8,698 nt of DNA from contig DIUB01000162.1 in assembly GCA_002422265.1 (NCBI GenBank), positions 1 through 8,698 on the forward strand. The letters are read 5' to 3'. Both the position numbers and the translations under genes were made by a program. Position 1 is the first letter of the stretch, and each line of letters starts with the position of its first letter. The notes under the pieces are model-generated. The model was not told where the DNA came from. It did no database searches and saw nothing but the letters and a program-made list of their open reading frames with translations. Positions 6,263 through 8,698 of this stretch are shown here, piece by piece. This stretch comes from Geobacter sp. UBA6169. GTDB lineage: Bacteria; Desulfobacterota; Desulfuromonadia; Geobacterales; Pseudopelobacteraceae.

Positions 6263-6297
6263 TTTTCTCCGCGAGCTTCGCGGCTCCGCGTGAGTAA
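6263..6297 (+). repeat. GCG-unit intergenic repeat, copy C
   Basis: A TTTT lead, units CTCCGCG (6267-6273), CTTCGCG (6276-6282) and CTCCGCG (6284-6290), then TGAGTAA. The framework, spacing and ends equal copy B; only the internal triplets differ (TCC, TTC, TCC). It lies between the terminator and the isomerase stop codon, so the isomerase mRNA would carry its complement in the 3' untranslated region. CCGCGA/TCGCGG (6269-6274, 6278-6283) could form a small hairpin not conserved in copy B. Confidence 0.8.
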
Positions 6298-6319
6298 CGG
6301 CATCTTGCAGACTGAAAGC

Positions 6320-7333
6320 CTACTTGAGATAGACCTCTATCTTGGCCTTTTTGCGCGCTTCTTCCAGCACCGCGTTGACCGCCTCGCCGACCTTCTTCCG
6401 TTTCAGTGAATCAGCAATGCGGGCCTTGACATCATCAAACGGAACCTTGGACGAAGGGCGTTTTTCAATCAGTTTGATGATGTGGAAGCCGAACTGGGTC
6501 TCCACCACACCGCTGACCTCACCCGGCTTGAGCGACCAGGCCGCATCTTCAAACGGCTTCACCATCTGTCCCTTGCCGAAGTACCCCAGATCGCCCCCCT
6601 GCTTGCTGCTGGGACAACCGGAGTTCTCCTGGGCAACTTTGGCAAAATCCGCGCCTGACCTGATCTGCTTCAACAGCGCTTCAATCTTCTGACGGGCCTT
6701 TTTACGCTCGGCCTCACTTGCCTTGGCATCAACGGTAATCAGGATGTGGCTGGCCCGGGCCTGCTCAGGCTGCGTAAAGGTCTGCGGGTTTTTATCGTAA
6801 AACTCCCTGACCTCGGCATCACTGACCGGTTGCTTGGGCACAATCACCTGCTCAATATGGTTTTCGATCGCCACATTGCGGCTGATCAGCTCTTTAAGAC
6901 CGGCTTCCGTCAGCCCCTGAGCCTGCAGACCTTTACGGTACTCTTCTTCATCAGGAAAGCGGGCCTTTAAGGCAGTAACGGCATCAGCCACCTTCTTATC
7001 CTGATCCGTAACCGGTGTTGCCTTGGCAACCTGGTACATCAGCTCGGCCGCGATCATCTGGTTCAGCAGAAACTGCTGGACCTCTTTTTCCTTGCCGGGC
7101 GGAATCTGGGCCGCATCAGGTGATTTGTTGAAGGCGTTCAAGGCCTTCTGAAATTCGGCTGCCGCAATGGGGGCACCGTTTACCCGTGCAACCGGATCAG
7201 GTAACGGGGCTGACTTGACAACGGGTGCTGCAGCAGGTGCAGGTTTTTTTTCAGCTGCAAAAGAACCGCCCGCCAATGACAGCAGCATGGCAGCGATCGA
7301 TGCAGCAACAACCAGACGACGTTGAACCTTCAT
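6320..7333 (-). CDS. Periplasmic parvulin-type peptidyl-prolyl cis-trans isomerase (SurA/PrsA-like)
   Basis: A 337-aa exported foldase that isomerises X-Pro bonds in envelope proteins. Residues 1-26 are a signal peptide (MKVQRR, a hydrophobic core, cut at SFA-A), followed by an Ala/Pro/Lys-rich linker to about 45. A SurA_N-like chaperone region runs about 47-180, beginning VARVNGAPI and containing the QQFLLNQMIAAELMY helix. The parvulin domain runs about 192-291: ASHILI (194-199), GADFAKVAQENSGCPSSKQG (227-246), GDLGYFGKGQMV (247-258) and FGFHIIKLIEKR (281-292). A basic helical tail ends at K337. A single parvulin domain distinguishes it from E. coli SurA, which has two. ATG at 7331-7333 has AGGAG ten bases upstream on the minus strand. 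It is convergent with the preceding gene, divergent from the response regulator, and probably monocistronic. Confidence 0.94.
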   Translation of the reverse strand: MKVQRRLVVAASIAAMLLSLAGGSFAAEKKPAPAAAPVVKSAPLPDPVARVNGAPIAAAEFQKALNAFNKSPDAAQIPPGKEKEVQQFLLNQMIAAELMYQVAKATPVTDQDKKVADAVTALKARFPDEEEYRKGLQAQGLTEAGLKELISRNVAIENHIEQVIVPKQPVSDAEVREFYDKNPQTFTQPEQARASHILITVDAKASEAERKKARQKIEALLKQIRSGADFAKVAQENSGCPSSKQGGDLGYFGKGQMVKPFEDAAWSLKPGEVSGVVETQFGFHIIKLIEKRPSSKVPFDDVKARIADSLKRKKVGEAVNAVLEEARKKAKIEVYLK

Positions 7334-7427
7334 AGCACTTCTTCTCCTTTACATGAAAACATAGATGCAGCCTGTATATCATGCCGCAAGTAACGGGGTG
7401 AAACGGTTTTTTGCAAAGAATCAAATT

Positions 7428-7456
7428 TTGACTTTTCATGTGCTTTCAGGTACAGT
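7428..7456 (+). promoter_or_regulatory. Sigma70-type promoter for the response regulator
   Basis: TTGACT (7428-7433), a 17-bp spacer, then TACAGT (7451-7456). The -35 matches five of six consensus positions and the -10 four of six, including the key TA...T. A start near 7463 would leave a leader of about 55 nt. It lies in the 184-bp gap between divergent genes. Confidence 0.6.
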
Positions 7457-7461
7457 TTCCC

Positions 7462-7480
7462 GCATTAAATCTGCATTAAA
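7462..7480 (+). repeat. Direct repeat GCATTAAA x2 at the predicted transcription start
   Basis: GCATTAAA occurs at 7462-7469 and 7473-7480, offset by 11 bp, about one helical turn. The pair sits immediately downstream of the -10 box, where a repressor could bind. Function is inferred from position only. Confidence 0.35.
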
Positions 7481-7517
7481 GTCAAGCCACCATGCCACAT
7501 CGGGAGGGAAGGTATCT

Positions 7518-7877
7518 ATGAAGAAGGTGCTTGTCGTTGACGATAGCCTCTCTGTTGCCCGCCAGCTGGAAAAGATCATCAATGAATCCGGCGACCTGAT
7601 TTCCGTCGGACACGCCAAGAACGGTGCCGAAGCAATCAAGATGAACCATACCGTGGATCCCGACATCATCTGCATGGATATGAACATGCCCGGCATGGAC
7701 GGTTTGACTGCCCTGCGCAGCCTGGTGCTGCTGGACAAGGAGGTCAAGGTAGTCATGGTCACCTCGCTGGGCGGCGTGGGGGACAAGTTTACCGAGGCGA
7801 TCAAACTGGGGGCCAAGAACGTCATCTCCAAACCGTTTGAGGCGGAAAACGTACTGAACATCCTGCGGGCACTCTGA
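7518..7877 (+). CDS. Single-domain CheY-like response regulator
   Basis: A 119-aa stand-alone receiver with no output domain. Residues: acidic pair D8/D9 in LVVDDS, phosphoacceptor D54 in ICMDMNMPGMDG, conserved T82 in VMVTS, and K105 in VISKPF. ATG 7518 is chosen because the family begins MKKVLVVDDS, with a GGGAGG/AAGG ribosome-binding tract (7502-7512) upstream; the frame continues upstream through the promoter but is not coding. Such receivers act by binding a partner when phosphorylated, as CheY does at the flagellar motor. The next gene, 21 bp downstream, encodes a CheX-type domain, a family that dephosphorylates CheY, so the pair probably work together. The cognate kinase is not in the window. 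Confidence 0.95.
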   Translation: MKKVLVVDDSLSVARQLEKIINESGDLISVGHAKNGAEAIKMNHTVDPDIICMDMNMPGMDGLTALRSLVLLDKEVKVVMVTSLGGVGDKFTEAIKLGAKNVISKPFEAENVLNILRAL

Positions 7878-7898
7878 TCCGGCTGGGGGACTTACACC

Positions 7899-8698
7899 AT
7901 GGCAGTAAAATTTTTTGGACAATTTCTTGTGGAGCAGGATGCCGTTACCGGCGAATCATTGCTCCATGCCATAGAACTGCAGGAGCGCACCAACCTGAAG
8001 CTGGGAGAAATGGCCGTTACCCTGGGGTTCATCACCCAACGGGACATTGATACCGCCCACGCAGCACAGCTCTCCAAAGATATGAAGCTGGGCGATCTGC
8101 TGGTTGACCTGGGGTTCCTGACCAAGGCCCAGCTTGATGAAGTCATCAGCCGCCAGAAGGCCACCCACCTCTATATCGGTGAGGCGCTGGTGAAGATCGG
8201 CGCCCTCACCGCAGAAAAACTTGAGTACTACCTGGAAAAATTCAAGGCTGATCAGGCCCCCTACATTGCCGAGCGGGTCGAGCTGCCGGACTGGCTTCAG
8301 GAGCACCGCAGTGTCTGGGAGATTACCGTTGACCTGACCTACAAGATGATCACCCGGGTGATCGGTATCCAGTTCAGGCCGGGGAAATTTTTTGAGACCG
8401 ATTGTATCCGTCCCAACGAGATGTATGCTGCCATGGACCTGTGCGGAGACCTGACGGCCCGTTACCTGCTTTCCGTTTCCGGCGGGCTGCAAAAATCAAT
8501 CGCGCGGGCGATTCTCCGTGAAAATGATGTGGAAGGTGAATCCGAAGAGATCCTGGAAGACACGGTGATGGAGTTTGTCAATATCGTGCTGGGCAACGTG
8601 GCGGCCAAGGCATCCCAGACCGGGGTCACTATTGACATCAATCCCCCCATTACCCTGCACGCACCGCCGGAAGGCATGCCGGTGCCCAGTGGCTACCG
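7899..8698 (+). CDS. MshEN-like repeat x4 - CheX phosphatase fusion, 3' truncated by window end
   Basis: The frame is open from ATG 7899 to the right edge (266 codons visible). Residues 5-28, 34-57, 63-86 and 92-115 are four 24-residue motifs of the form LG-x(6)-G-(hydrophobic)2-x(4)-L-x(6)-Q, spaced exactly 29 apart. Copies 2 and 3 are best (KLGEMAVTLGFITQ; KLGDLLVDLGFLTK). Copy 1 has D14 for Gly and copy 4 has F115 for Gln. This is the pattern of MshEN (GspE N-terminal) domains, which bind c-di-GMP in MshE. From about 135 the sequence resembles CheX/CheC phosphatases: an alpha-beta region with LCGDLTARYLLSVS (181-194), then DTVMEFVNIVLGN (221-233) with the E225-x-x-N228 catalytic signature. 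It follows the CheY-like gene by 21 bp and has only a weak GGGGGA ribosome site. The likely job is signal-controlled dephosphorylation of that receiver. Confidence 0.82.
   Translation, partial: MAVKFFGQFLVEQDAVTGESLLHAIELQERTNLKLGEMAVTLGFITQRDIDTAHAAQLSKDMKLGDLLVDLGFLTKAQLDEVISRQKATHLYIGEALVKIGALTAEKLEYYLEKFKADQAPYIAERVELPDWLQEHRSVWEITVDLTYKMITRVIGIQFRPGKFFETDCIRPNEMYAAMDLCGDLTARYLLSVSGGLQKSIARAILRENDVEGESEEILEDTVMEFVNIVLGNVAAKASQTGVTIDINPPITLHAPPEGMPVPSGY

Noticed and set aside
6269..6283. Hairpin CCGCGA-GCT-TCGCGG as the functional core of the GCG repeats
   Set aside because: The complementary arms are not preserved in copy B, so the hairpin is a by-product of the TCC/TTC triplets in copy C.
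7365..7517. N-terminal extension of the CheY-like frame upstream of 7518
   Set aside because: Receiver proteins start at MKKVLVVDDS, and the extension runs across the promoter and ribosome-binding tract.

Overview
The window reads as a chromosomal stretch of a GC-rich Gram-negative bacterium. The gene set points to the Geobacter/Desulfuromonadales group: signal-transduction genes scattered among housekeeping genes, a SPOR-NlpC/P60 envelope hydrolase, a DUF1015 protein, a secreted parvulin, and intergenic GCG-rich short repeats. This taxonomic placement is an inference, because no rRNA or other marker is present. No prophage, insertion sequence, CRISPR array, tRNA or rRNA was seen.

Layout, left to right, with all genes on + unless stated. 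(1) The C-terminal part of a hybrid sensor kinase (receiver, receiver, QPE repeat linker, HPt) enters from the left edge and stops at 1049. (2) A promoter-like site precedes prfB (1162-2281), which is interrupted by an in-frame TGA at codon 24 and needs the classical +1 programmed frameshift. (3) prfB is followed closely by a SPOR-NlpC/P60 envelope hydrolase (2283-3200) and a DUF1015 protein (3216-4457), probably one operon. (4) A 279-bp gap (4458-4736) holds two families of short interspersed repeats, one of them as an inverted pair around an AT-rich core. (5) An EVE-domain protein (4737-5198) overlaps by one base a secreted, coiled-coil, DUF4139/MuiA-like protein (5198-6178). (6) A strong hairpin terminator and a further copy of the GCG repeat separate this from a convergent, minus-strand secreted parvulin-type peptidyl-prolyl isomerase (6320-7333). 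(7) Divergently, a good sigma70-type promoter drives a single-domain CheY-like response regulator (7518-7877) and a larger gene running off the right edge (7899 onward).

The most interesting content is at the right end. The last gene has four 24-residue MshEN-type motifs at an exact 29-residue period, joined to a CheX-type phosphatase domain with the E-x-x-N signature, directly downstream of a CheY-like receiver. This suggests a compact two-gene module in which a nucleotide signal (c-di-GMP is the obvious candidate) could control dephosphorylation of the partner receiver. The second point of interest is the GCG repeat family: copies at 4646-4680 and 6263-6297 are identical at 27 of 35 positions, and all eight differences fall in three internal triplets that are nearly uniform within each copy.
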